From Leucobacter viscericola (lineage in GTDB: Bacteria > Actinomycetota > Actinomycetes > Actinomycetales > Microbacteriaceae): a stretch of 64,000 nucleotides of DNA. Below, piece by piece: positions 1 through 8,546 of this stretch (its first letter is position 1; each line of letters starts with the position of its first letter). The notes under the pieces were generated by a model. It made no database searches. It was not told where the DNA came from and saw nothing but the letters and a program-made list of their open reading frames with translations. Location: positions 2,170,001-2,234,000 of the forward strand of contig NZ_CP049863.1 in the NCBI RefSeq assembly GCF_011299575.1, given 5' to 3'. Position numbers and translations under genes: made by a program.

Positions 1-758
1 GCCTGCCAGTCGTGAGACTCGATCTGCGTGGTCAGCGGGTTCCAGTCGAGGCCGAGGCCCTCGACGAACTCCTGCGAGACCTGCATCCAGTCGGTGTTGG
101 GGTCGGCCGCGAGGTGCGCCGCAAACGTGCCGGTCGCGCCCGAGAACTTGCCGAGGTACTCGACGTCGTCGATCTGGTTGAGCTGGCGCTCGAGGCGGTA
201 CACAAAGACCGCGAGCTCTTTGCCGAGGGTTGTCGGGGTTGCGGGCTGGCCGTGTGTGCGGCTCATCATCGGCAACTCGCGGTACTGCTCGGCCTGGCGC
301 GCGATCTCCGCGATGACCTTCTCGAAGCGCGGGCGCCACACGTCGGCGACGGCCTGCTTCACGGTGAGCGCGTACGACAGGTTGTTGATGTCTTCGCTCG
401 TGCAGCAAACGTGAGTCAGCTCGGCGATCGTGTCGAGCCCCTGCGCGCTCAGCTGATCCCGAACCAAGTACTCGACGGCCTTCACGTCGTGCTGTGTGGT
501 CGCCTCGATCTCGGCGAGCTTGTCGATCTCGGCCTGGCCGAAGTTCGCGGCCCACTCACGCAGTGTCGCGACCTGCTCGGTGCTGAGGGGCGATCCACCC
601 AGCAGTGAGTGCGAGGTGAGGTAAATCAGCCACTCGACCTCGACGTGCACGCGTGCCTTGTTGAGCCCCGCCTCAGAGAGCGTGTTGCCGAGGTCAGCGA
701 CCGCCGCGCGGTAGCGTCCGTCGAGCGGGCTGATGGGCTGCGGGGGCATGGGCGTCAT
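1..758 (-). CDS. purB: Adenylosuccinate lyase (3' end outside window)
   Basis: This enzyme cleaves adenylosuccinate to AMP and SAICAR to AICAR in purine synthesis. The reverse-strand reading gives about 252 N-terminal residues starting MTPMPPQPISPLDGRYRAAV, a typical PurB opening. Further in are a TSEDINN segment and an SRTHGQPATPTT segment that carries a conserved histidine of the fumarase/aspartase superfamily. A second in-frame ATG lies three codons downstream. The gene runs off the left edge, so the C-terminal signature loop is not visible. Family identity is secure. All plus-strand frames here are shadows. Confidence 0.95.
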   Translation of the reverse strand, partial: MTPMPPQPISPLDGRYRAAVADLGNTLSEAGLNKARVHVEVEWLIYLTSHSLLGGSPLSTEQVATLREWAANFGQAEIDKLAEIEATTQHDVKAVEYLVRDQLSAQGLDTIAELTHVCCTSEDINNLSYALTVKQAVADVWRPRFEKVIAEIARQAEQYRELPMMSRTHGQPATPTTLGKELAVFVYRLERQLNQIDDVEYLGKFSGATGTFAAHLAADPNTDWMQVSQEFVEGLGLDWNPLTTQIESHDWQ

Positions 759-873
759 TGGGTCTCCGTGCTGGTAGGGGGCTCGGCGTGCGAGCTTTGT
801 GCATAGGCCGGGTCTATTCTCCCATGCCTCTCGGATGCCTCTCCCATCCCTCTCGCGTGAGGCCTTGTGCAGC

Positions 874-937
874 CACATGTCAGCCGGTGTTCACATGTCA
901 GCCGGTGCAGAACCCGCGATCCTGTCCGGCTGACATG
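874..937. repeat. Intergenic repeat with direct and inverted copies
   Basis: The 16-mer CACATGTCAGCCGGTG occurs at 874-889 and again at 892-907. An inverted arm, CCGGCTGACATG, lies at 926-937 and can pair 12 of 12 with the matching part of either copy. It sits between purB and the gene for the 54-residue membrane protein, both on the minus strand. It could be a transcription terminator or attenuator for the upstream operon, or a small repeat. No long T tract follows the hairpin. Confidence 0.55.
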
Positions 938-962
938 CCACTACCGGTTGACGTGCGGCGGC

Positions 963-1127
963 CTAGTGAATGGCCGCAGCAACGAGCATTCCCACGGAGC
1001 CCATCGGCCCAAAGATGCCCTTCGCGTCGACGAAGCTCAGAAAAATGAACAGTGCGCTGAGTACCGCGAGGATCAGTCCGGCCCACACAAACGCTGAGAC
1101 GGGTTCGAGCTCTTGCGTATCTTCCAT
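963..1127 (-). CDS. Small two-helix membrane protein, 54 aa
   Basis: The reverse strand encodes 54 residues starting MEDTQELEPVSAFVWAGLIL and ending VAAAIH. A hydrophobic helix spans about residues 13-33 and a second hydrophobic stretch spans 42-53, with a short polar FVDAKG loop between. The start codon shares one base with the stop of the phosphatase gene upstream (TGATG), which implies translational coupling. It resembles short hypothetical membrane proteins of actinobacteria, and I do not recognise a function. The overlap and the clean hydrophobic pattern support a real gene despite its size. Confidence 0.75.
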   Translation of the reverse strand: MEDTQELEPVSAFVWAGLILAVLSALFIFLSFVDAKGIFGPMGSVGMLVAAAIH

Positions 1128-1609
1128 CAGTTCTCACCTCTCAGACGCTCAAGCAGCACTCGGCAGCTGCGCTCAACCTGCTCAAGCACCCGGTCGAACG
1201 CGTCGTCGTCAGACCAGTACGGGTCGAATACGTCGGGATCGTCGGGTTGTTCGGGATCGAACTCGGTCAGCAACACAACACGATCGGGATCCGCGCCGCG
1301 CTCCAGCATGAGCTCTTTGTGCCCGCGATCGAGCGCAACGAGCAGCTCATTGCCGGCGATGTCCGCGTCGCTGAGCTGCGCGGCCCGGTGTTGTTCACCG
1401 TCGTAACCGCGCCTCGCGAGTGCGGTCAAGGTTCGCGGATCGGCCTGGTTGCCAACATGCCAGTCGCCCATGCCGCGCGAGGTAATAACGAAGCGATCGC
1501 CGATCCCCGCCTCTTCAACCATGCGCCGAAACACGACCTCTCCCATAGGGGAGCGGCAGATATTGCCGGTGCAGACGAAGCTGAGGTGGAGTGGCGATGG
1601 AGTGGTCAT
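1127..1609 (-). CDS. Low molecular weight protein-tyrosine phosphatase
   Basis: A cytosolic phosphatase of the low-molecular-weight family that removes phosphate from tyrosine (or arginine) residues through a cysteinyl intermediate. The P-loop FVCTGNICRSPMGEVVF lies about ten residues in, with the C-x5-R-S signature. The C-terminal aspartate motif appears as DVFDPYW. The 160-residue length fits the family. I chose ATG 1609 because the P-loop should sit near the N terminus; the frame stays open upstream but there overlaps the neighbouring membrane-protein gene. It probably forms an operon with the holin-family gene upstream and the 54-residue membrane protein downstream. Confidence 0.93.
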   Translation of the reverse strand: MTTPSPLHLSFVCTGNICRSPMGEVVFRRMVEEAGIGDRFVITSRGMGDWHVGNQADPRTLTALARRGYDGEQHRAAQLSDADIAGNELLVALDRGHKELMLERGADPDRVVLLTEFDPEQPDDPDVFDPYWSDDDAFDRVLEQVERSCRVLLERLRGEN

Positions 1610-1628
1610 CTCTCCAGTCTGCCTGAGA

Positions 1629-2042
1629 TTAGTGATCCCGGTCGTGCTTGCGGTTTGTGCCGAGCAGGCCGTTGAGAATTCCGGACAGAATCGACAGCAC
1701 CAGCGCCGCGAGCACGCCCCACCAGAAGTTATCGATGCGAAGTCCGAAGCCAGCGAGGTCCGACAGCCAAGCGACGATCGCAAACATAATGCCGTTGATG
1801 ATCAGGCCGAAGAGCCCGAGCGTCAGAATGTAGAGCGGGATCGACACGAACCTCACCAGTTTGCCGAGCGTGCCATTGACGAGGCCAAACACGAGAGCCA
1901 CGAGCACCAGCGTGATGAGGTACCCGTCATTGCCTTCCCCGAACGGCTCGACCCACACGCCGTGGTTACCGCTGCCACCGACGATGAGCGTGGTGAGCCA
2001 CAGGGCAAAGGAACTGACGAGAATGCGGGCGAGTGTGCGCAT
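1629..2042 (-). CDS. Phage holin family (YvlD-type) membrane protein
   Basis: A 137-residue integral membrane protein with four hydrophobic helices, approximately residues 5-22, 42-62, 66-95 and 106-126. The spacing and the segments LVFGLVNGTLGKLVRFVSIP and LGLFGLIINGIMF are typical of the phage_holin_4_2/YvlD family found widely in bacterial chromosomes. Despite the name, most chromosomal members are not linked to lysis and their role is unknown. It lies 19 bases upstream of the phosphatase gene on the same strand, so co-transcription is likely. The C terminus is charged (RKHDRDH). Confidence 0.88.
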   Translation of the reverse strand: MRTLARILVSSFALWLTTLIVGGSGNHGVWVEPFGEGNDGYLITLVLVALVFGLVNGTLGKLVRFVSIPLYILTLGLFGLIINGIMFAIVAWLSDLAGFGLRIDNFWWGVLAALVLSILSGILNGLLGTNRKHDRDH

Positions 2043-2103
2043 GGGTCTATTGTGCCACTGGTGGAGTCTGCCCGCGCGGTTCTTGCACGAGGTCCTGCCT
2101 TAA

Positions 2104-2151
2104 CGACGAGAGGCCTACTTAATCACGGGTTGGAAACCGTGCCTCTCGTCG
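2104..2151. repeat. Intergenic palindrome with CGAGAGGC core
   Basis: Perfect 11-base arms CGACGAGAGGC (2104-2114) and GCCTCTCGTCG (2141-2151) enclose a 26-base loop. The loop contains a smaller CACGG/CCGTG pair. It lies between the divergent holin-family gene and hisC, so it is not an obvious terminator. The CGAGAGGC...GCCTCTCG core recurs at 11340-11380 and 28067-28108. Confidence 0.75.
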
Positions 2152-2219
2152 GATTCCTGTGCACTCGTCGTGGGGTGGCGTGGGGATTGGGACTGGCAGC
2201 GTGCCGAGTCGCCGCTCAC

Positions 2220-2225
2220 TACACT
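2220..2225 (+). promoter_or_regulatory. Probable -10 box of leaderless hisC promoter
   Basis: The hexamer TACACT lies seven bases before the hisC ATG at 2233. Initiation about seven bases downstream of a -10 box would start the transcript at or next to the A of the ATG. No convincing Shine-Dalgarno sequence precedes the gene, which agrees with a leaderless mRNA. No good -35 box is visible. Confidence 0.45.
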
Positions 2226-2232
2226 GAATCCC

Positions 2233-3318
2233 ATGACCGACACCCCCGCACCCGCCGTGCGCCTGCGCGCAGATGTACTCGCTGTTCCCGCGTACCGACA
2301 GGGCGCAACCCCAACAAAGCCGGGGTACAAACTGTCGAGCAACGAGAACCCGTTTCCACCCCTGCCCGGAGTGCTCGAGGCGATTCGGGATCGCGGTGAC
2401 ATCAACCGCTACGCCGCAGCTGCGATGCCCGACCTGCGTGCTGCGATCGCCGCACAGTTCAGTGTCGGCAGCGACCACGTTCATATCGGTGCAGGATCGG
2501 CGGCGCTGCTGTACCAGCTCGTGCAGGCGGCCGCCGGGCCGGGCGACGGGGTGCTGTTCGCGTGGCCGAGTTTCGAAGCGTACCCGTCTCTTGGGTTGGC
2601 CTCGGGTGCCGAGAACATTCCTGTTCCGCTGAACGATCGTGCCGAGCACGACCTCGACGCTATGGCCGCTGCGGTAACCGAGCGCACCCGCGTGATCCTG
2701 CTCTGTAGCCCCAACAACCCAACGGGCCCAAGCATTCGCCGCGATGCGTTCGACCGCTTTATGCAGCTGGTGCCTGCCGACACGCTCGTGATCCTCGACG
2801 AGGCCTACCGCGAGTTCGTCACTGACCCCGAGGCCGTGTTCGGTGAGCACGTGCTTGGGCTGCACCCCAACCTCGTTGTGCTGCGCACTTTCTCGAAGGC
2901 GTACGGGCTTGCCGGGCTGCGACTCGGCTACGCCGTCGGGGCTCCCGCGATCCTCGCCGCCGCCGCGAGTGTTGCCGTGCCGCTTTCGGTGACCGGGCTC
3001 GCCGAGTCCGCTGCTTTGGCCGCACTTACGTCGGAATCCCAAAAGGAGCAGCGCGCCCGCATTGCCGTGCTGACCGAGCGCCGAGACGCGCTCGCCGCAG
3101 GGCTGCGTGAGCTGGGTCTCGACATTCCAGTGCCGCAGGGCAACTTCGTGTGGATTCCGCAGAGCGCTCGTGTCGACGCGGCGTCGCTGGCAGCGGTGTT
3201 CGCCGAGGAGGGCACCCTCGTGCGGCCATTCCCCGGGGCGGGAGTGCGCATCTCGGTCGGCGAGGCGGAGAGTGTGCCCGTGGTGCTTGAGGTGGTGCGC
3301 GGGTACCTGGCCTCTTAG
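2233..3318 (+). CDS. hisC: Histidinol-phosphate aminotransferase
   Basis: A PLP-dependent class I/II aminotransferase of 361 residues that converts imidazole-acetol phosphate to histidinol phosphate in histidine synthesis; some homologues also act on aromatic amino acids. Visible family marks are KLSSNENPFPPLPGV near the N terminus, SPNNPTGP in the PLP-binding region, and FSKAYGLAGLRLGY, which contains the Schiff-base lysine. ATG 2233 is preferred over further-upstream codons because translation from it begins just before the conserved region and a -10 box lies immediately upstream. No other his genes are adjacent, so the exact substrate is by homology only. Confidence 0.9.
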   Translation: MTDTPAPAVRLRADVLAVPAYRQGATPTKPGYKLSSNENPFPPLPGVLEAIRDRGDINRYAAAAMPDLRAAIAAQFSVGSDHVHIGAGSAALLYQLVQAAAGPGDGVLFAWPSFEAYPSLGLASGAENIPVPLNDRAEHDLDAMAAAVTERTRVILLCSPNNPTGPSIRRDAFDRFMQLVPADTLVILDEAYREFVTDPEAVFGEHVLGLHPNLVVLRTFSKAYGLAGLRLGYAVGAPAILAAAASVAVPLSVTGLAESAALAALTSESQKEQRARIAVLTERRDALAAGLRELGLDIPVPQGNFVWIPQSARVDAASLAAVFAEEGTLVRPFPGAGVRISVGEAESVPVVLEVVRGYLAS

Positions 3319-3319
3319 A

Positions 3320-3369
3320 GTGAACGCTTCTCAACTTTATGCTTCGTCATAAGGTTGAGAAGCGTTCAC
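3320..3369 (+). terminator. Long perfect hairpin after hisC
   Basis: Arms GTGAACGCTTCTCAAC (3320-3335) and GTTGAGAAGCGTTCAC (3354-3369) pair perfectly over 16 bases around an 18-base loop. It begins two bases after the hisC stop codon. There is no T run, so it may be a factor-independent hairpin of the high-GC type or another member of the intergenic palindromes in this window. Confidence 0.6.
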
Positions 3370-3449
3370 CGCGCGGTGCCAGCCAGCACCCACCCGCCCA
3401 CATTCCCTAACGAAACGCTTTATATCCGCCCGATGTCGGTGGTGCTCGT

Positions 3450-3455
3450 TACACT
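3450..3455 (+). promoter_or_regulatory. Probable -10 box of the 2-oxoacid dehydrogenase operon
   Basis: TACACT lies eight bases before ATG 3464 of the E1 alpha gene. It is the same hexamer at nearly the same distance as in front of hisC. This favours ATG 3464 over the in-frame TTG at 3455, which overlaps the box, and suggests leaderless transcription. Confidence 0.45.
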
Positions 3456-3463
3456 TGGTCGGG

Positions 3464-4666
3464 ATGAATACGCACACGATTGATGCCCCACTTCACGGGG
3501 GTGCAGATCCCGAGCCGATCCGCTTTCTCGACGAGGCTGGCAACTACGCTCCGTCCGATTCGGCGGCCGCATTTGCCGACGAGCTTGAAGGTGTCGGGGT
3601 TGAAGAGTTCAAGCTGTGGTACCGCGACATGGTTACCACTCGCGCATTCGATACCGAGTGCACGCACCTACAGCGCCAGGGCCAGCTCGCCCTCTGGGTG
3701 CCCAGCGTTGGGCAAGAGGGCTGCCAGGTCGGGCTGGGTCGCGCGAGCGAGCCACAGGATCACATCTTCCCCGCGTACCGCGAGCACGCAGTCGCTGGGA
3801 TCCGCGGTGTTGACTTCGTGAACGTCGCCAAGCTGTTCCGCGGTTTGACGCACGGCGGCTGGGACGTCACGGATCCCGCCAACGGCAATTTCCATCTCTA
3901 CACGCTGGTGCTCGGTGCGCAGGCGCAGCACGCCACCGGCTACGCGCTCGGGCAGTTGCTCGATGCAAAGCGCGAGGCGGGCGACACCTCCCTCGACCCG
4001 GGCGAGGCAGGCACCGCAACCGGCAACGCCACGATGGTGTTCTACGGTGATGGCACCTCAAGTCAGGGTGACGCCAACGAATCGATGGTATTCGCCGCGA
4101 GCTACCAGACCCCCGAGGTCTTTGTCGTGCAGAACAACCGCTGGGCCATCTCCGTTCCCGTCGCACGCCAGTCACGCACACCGCTCTACCGCCGTGCACT
4201 CGGGTTCGGGATCCGGGCCGTGCAAATCGACGGCAACGATCCACTCGCGGCCTACGCCGTCGGGCGTCGCTTCCTCGGACTCGCGCGCACCGGCCAGGGC
4301 CCGGGTTACATTGAGGCCCTCACCTACCGCATCGGCGCACACACGACGAGCGACGATCCCACCCGCTACCGCGAAGACGGCGAGCTTGAGAGCTGGCAGC
4401 AGCGCGACCCCATCGAGCGCCTCGAAGCCTACCTGCGCTCGCTCGGCGTGACCGACGACTTCTTTGAAGAGGTGCGTGTCGCCGCCGACGTTGAGGCGAA
4501 GCGCGTGCGTGATGTGATCCTGACGCTGCCGTCCCCGACAGCCGACTCGATGTTCGCGAACGTGTACTCCGAGCCCCACCCGCGCATCGAAGAGCAGCGC
4601 GCCTGGTTGGAGCGCTACGAGGCCTCGTTCGAAGAAGCAGATGTACAGGGAGGGGTCGCCAAGTGA
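3464..4666 (+). CDS. 2-oxoacid dehydrogenase E1 component, alpha subunit
   Basis: Thiamine-diphosphate-dependent alpha subunit of a branched-chain or pyruvate-type 2-oxoacid dehydrogenase, 400 residues. It decarboxylates the keto acid and passes the acyl group to the lipoyl domain of E2. The TPP-binding motif is clear: GDGTSSQGDANE followed after the usual spacing by NNRWAISVP. RQGQLALWVPSVGQEG near the N terminus and the conserved YRIGAHTTSDDPTRYR segment fit the BkdA/PdhA family. The next gene starts inside this stop codon. Branched-chain specificity is the likelier reading for a split alpha/beta actinobacterial complex, but this is inference. Confidence 0.92.
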   Translation: MNTHTIDAPLHGGADPEPIRFLDEAGNYAPSDSAAAFADELEGVGVEEFKLWYRDMVTTRAFDTECTHLQRQGQLALWVPSVGQEGCQVGLGRASEPQDHIFPAYREHAVAGIRGVDFVNVAKLFRGLTHGGWDVTDPANGNFHLYTLVLGAQAQHATGYALGQLLDAKREAGDTSLDPGEAGTATGNATMVFYGDGTSSQGDANESMVFAASYQTPEVFVVQNNRWAISVPVARQSRTPLYRRALGFGIRAVQIDGNDPLAAYAVGRRFLGLARTGQGPGYIEALTYRIGAHTTSDDPTRYREDGELESWQQRDPIERLEAYLRSLGVTDDFFEEVRVAADVEAKRVRDVILTLPSPTADSMFANVYSEPHPRIEEQRAWLERYEASFEEADVQGGVAK

Positions 4667-5667
4667 GCGCCGACATTCAGGCTCTAAGTGAGCGCGCGAA
4701 CCTTCCCCTTGCAAAGGCGATCAACGAGGGCCTTCGCGCCGCGATGCTGGCCGACGACCGTGTGATCCTCATGGGCGAAGACATCGGCCCTCTGGGCGGC
4801 GTCTTCCGCGTGACCGACAAGCTGCAGGCGGAGTTCGGATCCGCGCGGGTGCTCGACACTCCACTCGCTGAGTCGGGCATCATTGGCAGCGCCATTGGCC
4901 TCGCAATGCGCGGCTACCGCCCGGTTATTGAGATCCAGTTCGATGGGTTCATCTTTCCCGGGTTCAACCAGATCGTCACGCAGCTCGCAAAGATCACGAA
5001 CCGCCACGACGGTACGGTGTCGATGCCCGTGGTGATCCGCGTGCCTTACGGCGGCCACATCGGCGCGGTTGAGCACCACCAAGAGAGCCCCGAGGCCTAC
5101 TTCGCTCACACGCCCGGTCTGCGGGTTGTCGCACCGTCGACGCCGCACGATGCCTACTGGATGATTCAGCAGGCCATCCAGTCAAACGACCCCGTGCTGT
5201 TCTTTGAGCCCAAGGCGAAGTACTGGCACAAGGGCGAGGTGGATCCGGCTGCCCCGGCGGGCGAGCTGCACCAAACGAGGGTTGCCCGTATCGGCAGCGA
5301 CGTCACCGTGGTTGGCCACGGTGCAATGGTCGCCACCCTGCTGCAGGCCGCAGAGGTCGCCTCGCAAGAAGGCACGAGTCTTGAGGTGGTTGATCTGCGC
5401 AGCATCTCGCCGATCGACTACGAACCGCTGCTCGCCTCCGTGCGCAAGACGGGGCGTCTCGTTGTCGCTCAAGAAGCGCAGGGTGGCGTGAGTCTCGGCA
5501 GCGAGATTGCCGCCCACGTTGCGGAGCACGCCTTCTACTCGCTGCAGGCCCCGGTGCTGCGGGTCGCCGGTTACGACGTTCCCTTCCCGCCCGCGCGGCT
5601 CGAAGGCCTCTACCTGCCCGACGCCGATCGTGTGCTTGAGGCCGTCGACCGTACAATGCACTACTAG
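4663..5667 (+). CDS. 2-oxoacid dehydrogenase E1 component, beta subunit
   Basis: Beta subunit (334 residues) that pairs with the preceding alpha subunit to form the alpha2-beta2 E1. It starts with GTG at 4663, overlapping the alpha stop by four bases (GTGA), which indicates translational coupling. Family segments include [39 protein letters not shown] and the [19 protein letters not shown] region that shapes the active site. The transketolase C-terminal half ends at [18 protein letters not shown]. No E3 (lipoamide dehydrogenase) gene is in the window, so a shared E3 is presumably encoded elsewhere. Confidence 0.93.
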   Translation: MSADIQALSERANLPLAKAINEGLRAAMLADDRVILMGEDIGPLGGVFRVTDKLQAEFGSARVLDTPLAESGIIGSAIGLAMRGYRPVIEIQFDGFIFPGFNQIVTQLAKITNRHDGTVSMPVVIRVPYGGHIGAVEHHQESPEAYFAHTPGLRVVAPSTPHDAYWMIQQAIQSNDPVLFFEPKAKYWHKGEVDPAAPAGELHQTRVARIGSDVTVVGHGAMVATLLQAAEVASQEGTSLEVVDLRSISPIDYEPLLASVRKTGRLVVAQEAQGGVSLGSEIAAHVAEHAFYSLQAPVLRVAGYDVPFPPARLEGLYLPDADRVLEAVDRTMHY

Positions 5668-5699
5668 ACCCTGCATCACAGAAGAACCAAGGAGCTGCC

Positions 5700-7052
5700 A
5701 TGAGCGAAATGACGTTCCCCCTTCCCGATGTGGGCGAGGGATTGACCGAGGCCGAGATCGTCACGTGGCACGTGGCGGCGGGCGACACCGTCGAACTGAA
5801 CCAGGTGATCTGCGAGATCGAAACCGCGAAGTCGCTGGTCGAGCTGCCGTCGCCGTTCACCGGTGAGGTGACCGAGCTGCTCGCCGAGGTGGGCCAGACG
5901 GTTCCCGTTGGTGATCCAATCTTGAAGGTGGCCGTGAACGATGGGGTCGAGGCTCCTGAAGCCGCGTCGCCCGCTGCCCCCGCCATACCGGCCGCACCCG
6001 CGGCCGTCAGGGAAGACTTTGCGCACACGAGTGCCGATGTCGCCAACTCGATCCAAAAAGACGACGAGGGCGGCGCCGTTCTCGTCGGCTATGGCACCGC
6101 GGGCGCAGTGCAGTCGCGCCGTCGCAGTGGTGGCGAGCCGCTGCTGGGTGGCGCAGGATCGGCGAACCCGTCGATCCCCGTGGCTCACGCACTTCCGGTC
6201 ATCGCAAAACCGCCGATCCGCAAGCTGGCGAAAGACCTGGGCGTAGAGCTCTCCCACATTTCGGGCACCGGGATCGCGGGCGAGATTTTGCGCGACGACG
6301 TTGTGCGGCAGGCCTCGCAGGCCAGTGTGTTCCGCAATATCGTCACCCCCGAGGTGCCGTCGGAGCGCGAAGAGCGCATCCCGGTTAAGGGCGTGCGCAA
6401 GCAGGTTGCTCAGGCGATGGTGGCCTCGAAGTTCACGGCTCCCCACGTCAGTGTGTTCACCGAGGTCGATGCGACCCGCACGATGGAGTTCGTGAAGCGC
6501 CTCAAAGCCTCAACCGATTTTGCTGGCGTGAAGGTTTCGCCGCTGCTCATCTTCGCAAAGGCGATGCTGTGGGCGGTGCGCCGCAATCCGCAGGTCAACT
6601 CGAAGTGGACCGACGAAGAAATCATCCGCCACAATTTCGTGAACCTCGGCATCGCGGCCGCAACGCCACGCGGCCTGCTCGTGCCGAACATCAAGGACGC
6701 TCAGGATCTGAGCCTGCTCGAACTCGCGCGCGCTATTGAACAGCTCACCATCACCGCGCGCGACGGACGCACGCAGCCCGCCGAGATGGCGAACGGCACA
6801 ATCACACTCACCAACATCGGTGTGTTCGGCATGGACTTCGGGCTGCCGATCTTGAACCCGGGTGAGGTCGCGATCCTCGCGATGGGCACGATCAAGCAGA
6901 AGCCGTGGGTTGTTGACGGCGAGGTGCGCCCGCGCATGGTGACGACGGTTGGTGGATCGTTCGATCACCGCGTCGTTGACGGTGATGTGGTGTCGCGCTT
7001 CGTGGCCGACGTCGCCTCGGTGCTTGAGGAACCCGCGCTGCTGCTCGACTGA
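5700..7052 (+). CDS. Dihydrolipoamide acyltransferase (E2)
   Basis: E2 core of the same complex, 450 residues. Domain order: an N-terminal lipoyl domain with lysine 44 in [12 protein letters not shown] as the lipoylation site; an Ala/Pro linker; a peripheral subunit-binding domain around residues 166-200 ([19 protein letters not shown]); and a catalytic domain ending with the active-site motif [10 protein letters not shown] near residue 421. There is one lipoyl domain. The ATG follows an AAGGAG ribosome site at a good distance and lies 32 bases after the E1 beta stop. The subunit order E1 alpha, E1 beta, E2 is the usual operon order. Confidence 0.94.
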   Translation: MSEMTFPLPDVGEGLTEAEIVTWHVAAGDTVELNQVICEIETAKSLVELPSPFTGEVTELLAEVGQTVPVGDPILKVAVNDGVEAPEAASPAAPAIPAAPAAVREDFAHTSADVANSIQKDDEGGAVLVGYGTAGAVQSRRRSGGEPLLGGAGSANPSIPVAHALPVIAKPPIRKLAKDLGVELSHISGTGIAGEILRDDVVRQASQASVFRNIVTPEVPSEREERIPVKGVRKQVAQAMVASKFTAPHVSVFTEVDATRTMEFVKRLKASTDFAGVKVSPLLIFAKAMLWAVRRNPQVNSKWTDEEIIRHNFVNLGIAAATPRGLLVPNIKDAQDLSLLELARAIEQLTITARDGRTQPAEMANGTITLTNIGVFGMDFGLPILNPGEVAILAMGTIKQKPWVVDGEVRPRMVTTVGGSFDHRVVDGDVVSRFVADVASVLEEPALLLD

Positions 7053-7148
7053 TTGGTGTTCGACTGAGAGCTGCTCGACAGAGTACTGCGGGCCAGCACG
7101 GCCTGCGCTCAGTCGTGCTTTGCATTGGCTCAAAAGCCTCGCACTGGC

Positions 7149-7218
7149 GGCAAGGAAACTAACCATGGGCAAGGAAACGAACTGGTTGGGATCCTTGCCA
7201 CCAGTTAGTTTCCTTGCC
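7149..7218. repeat. Intergenic palindrome downstream of E2
   Basis: Perfect 15-base arms GGCAAGGAAACTAAC (7149-7163) and GTTAGTTTCCTTGCC (7204-7218) flank a loop that repeats part of the arm (GGCAAGGAAAC). It lies between the E2 gene and a convergent gene. It may terminate transcription or belong to the intergenic palindromes noted elsewhere; its sequence differs from the CGAGAGGC group. Confidence 0.65.
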
Positions 7219-7296
7219 TCTCATGAGTGGGTTTTCCTCTGACCGCCGCTCCGGCTGTCCGCGCTTCCTTGCGAGCAGTTTCGTGCGAGCGCGCCA

Positions 7297-8232
7297 CTAG
7301 CCTTTCGGATCAGAGAGACTGACCTCGCCCGTGTCGCCGTTATATTCGAAGACCTTGCCGTCTTGCATGGTGTATTTGACACTGGAGCCGAGGGGCCTCT
7401 GGGCGAGGAGCTGATTTTCCATGTACTTCGCCTGTTTGGCCCATTGCGTGGCGTCCGCGTCGCTGACCGGGCCAAACCGCGTGGCTGATTTCATGTCGGT
7501 GAGGATGAATTGCATGGCGAGATAGGCGCCGGTGTTTTCCTTTGTCTCGGGGATCTTTTGCCAGAGGGTGCCGTCGTCGTAAGACTGCTTGAGTTGCGCT
7601 TGGAATGCCTCGATCCGCTCGCCGATAGGACCCGTGCCCTCAATCTCGGGGTCGTTCGGGCCGAACACCCTCTCCCCGTCGTTGGAGTCCTGCGGTTCTG
7701 GCTCTGACTCGGGCGTCTTTGTGGGTGCGGGTGTCGCCTTGTCTGTTGTGGTTGACGAGGGTGCGGCGGTGGTATCTGCAGAGCTCTGGCCAGAGAGGAG
7801 AACCACAACCGTCACGGTCGCCGCGGTGACCAGGAGCACACCGCCAAGAATGGAGCCAATCAGGATCCCGGTTTTCTTCTTCTGAGGATTCTGGCCGGGA
7901 CCTCCCGCTGCGCCGAAGGTCGGCGGCTGCATTTGGGGCGGAGCGTACTGTGGCGTTGGAATGCCCGGGGCAAGCGGTACAGCGTACGGTGACTGCTGCT
8001 CGGGCGGCAGCTGCGGCTGCGGGTGCATCGGTGGCTGGATCTGCGGTGGCTGGGCCTGCGGCGGCTGATGAGGCGCGTAGGGTGACCCTAGAGGGGGAGC
8101 CAAAAGTTGCGCCTGATTCGGATCGAGGGTTGACGGCTGCGGGTTGGCCGGTGGTTGTGCGGCCGGAGCTTGGGGTGGAACGCCATTCGGGTTTGGTATT
8201 TGCGAAGGATCCTGGCCCTGTTGGTCTGTCAC
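7297..8232 (-). CDS. Proline/glutamine-rich single-pass membrane protein
   Basis: A 311-residue protein of unknown function. The first ~115 residues are low-complexity Pro/Gln/Ala sequence, predicted disordered and cytoplasmic. A KKK stop-transfer patch precedes one transmembrane helix at about residues 121-147 (GILIGSILGGVLLV). A Ser/Thr/Pro/Glu linker follows, then a ~125-residue extracytoplasmic domain (RIEAFQAQLKQSYDDGTLW onward). A GTG start with GGAG five bases upstream supports this beginning. Such proline-rich-tail proteins are common in actinobacteria and are sometimes linked to envelope complexes. I make no functional claim. Confidence 0.82.
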   Translation of the reverse strand: MTDQQGQDPSQIPNPNGVPPQAPAAQPPANPQPSTLDPNQAQLLAPPLGSPYAPHQPPQAQPPQIQPPMHPQPQLPPEQQSPYAVPLAPGIPTPQYAPPQMQPPTFGAAGGPGQNPQKKKTGILIGSILGGVLLVTAATVTVVVLLSGQSSADTTAAPSSTTTDKATPAPTKTPESEPEPQDSNDGERVFGPNDPEIEGTGPIGERIEAFQAQLKQSYDDGTLWQKIPETKENTGAYLAMQFILTDMKSATRFGPVSDADATQWAKQAKYMENQLLAQRPLGSSVKYTMQDGKVFEYNGDTGEVSLSDPKG

Positions 8233-8546
8233 TGCTTCTCCATGGTCATTCTGTACGGCCGTTTTCTGAACGTGCTATTGGCGATCTGTGGACTTCCCCG
8301 ACACTCAGAGTACCTAGTTTTGGCGGATAGTTTGCGCGATGCCGATGCACTGATGCCGCTCACCAGCGGCCCCGGGCTCCCCCGCGGGTCGCTTGGGCAC
8401 AGTATTCTGCGCTGAAACTGTACCTAAGTGACCCGGAAGGTTCAGCACGAAGAGCCGAATCGGCTCGCTGTAGAAATAGAAGAGGGGCCGCTCCAGATGG
8501 AACGGCCCCTCAACGCTGCGCGGAATCCCGCGCTCAGCGTGTGTGA
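8233..8546. other. Intergenic gap between katG and the proline-rich protein gene
   Basis: This 314-base gap holds the katG terminator at 8482-8511 and the upstream region of the proline-rich gene, whose GTG is at 8232. On the minus strand a TACAGA hexamer sits roughly 20 bases before that GTG and could be a weak -10. I see no further gene or repeat. Confidence 0.5.
8482..8511 (-). terminator. Rho-independent terminator of katG
   Basis: Arms GAGGGGCCG (8482-8490) and CGGCCCCTC (8503-8511) form a perfect 9-base GC-rich stem with a 12-base loop. On the minus strand a T-rich stretch (TTCTATTTCT) follows the stem. It lies 35 bases past the katG stop codon. Confidence 0.8.

Noticed and set aside
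12..608. Long plus-strand open frame opposite purB
   Set aside because: It is the antisense shadow of adenylosuccinate lyase; the reverse strand encodes clear PurB sequence.
874..937. CRISPR array
   Set aside because: There are only two direct copies with a 2-base gap and one inverted copy; there are no spacers of regular length and no cas genes.
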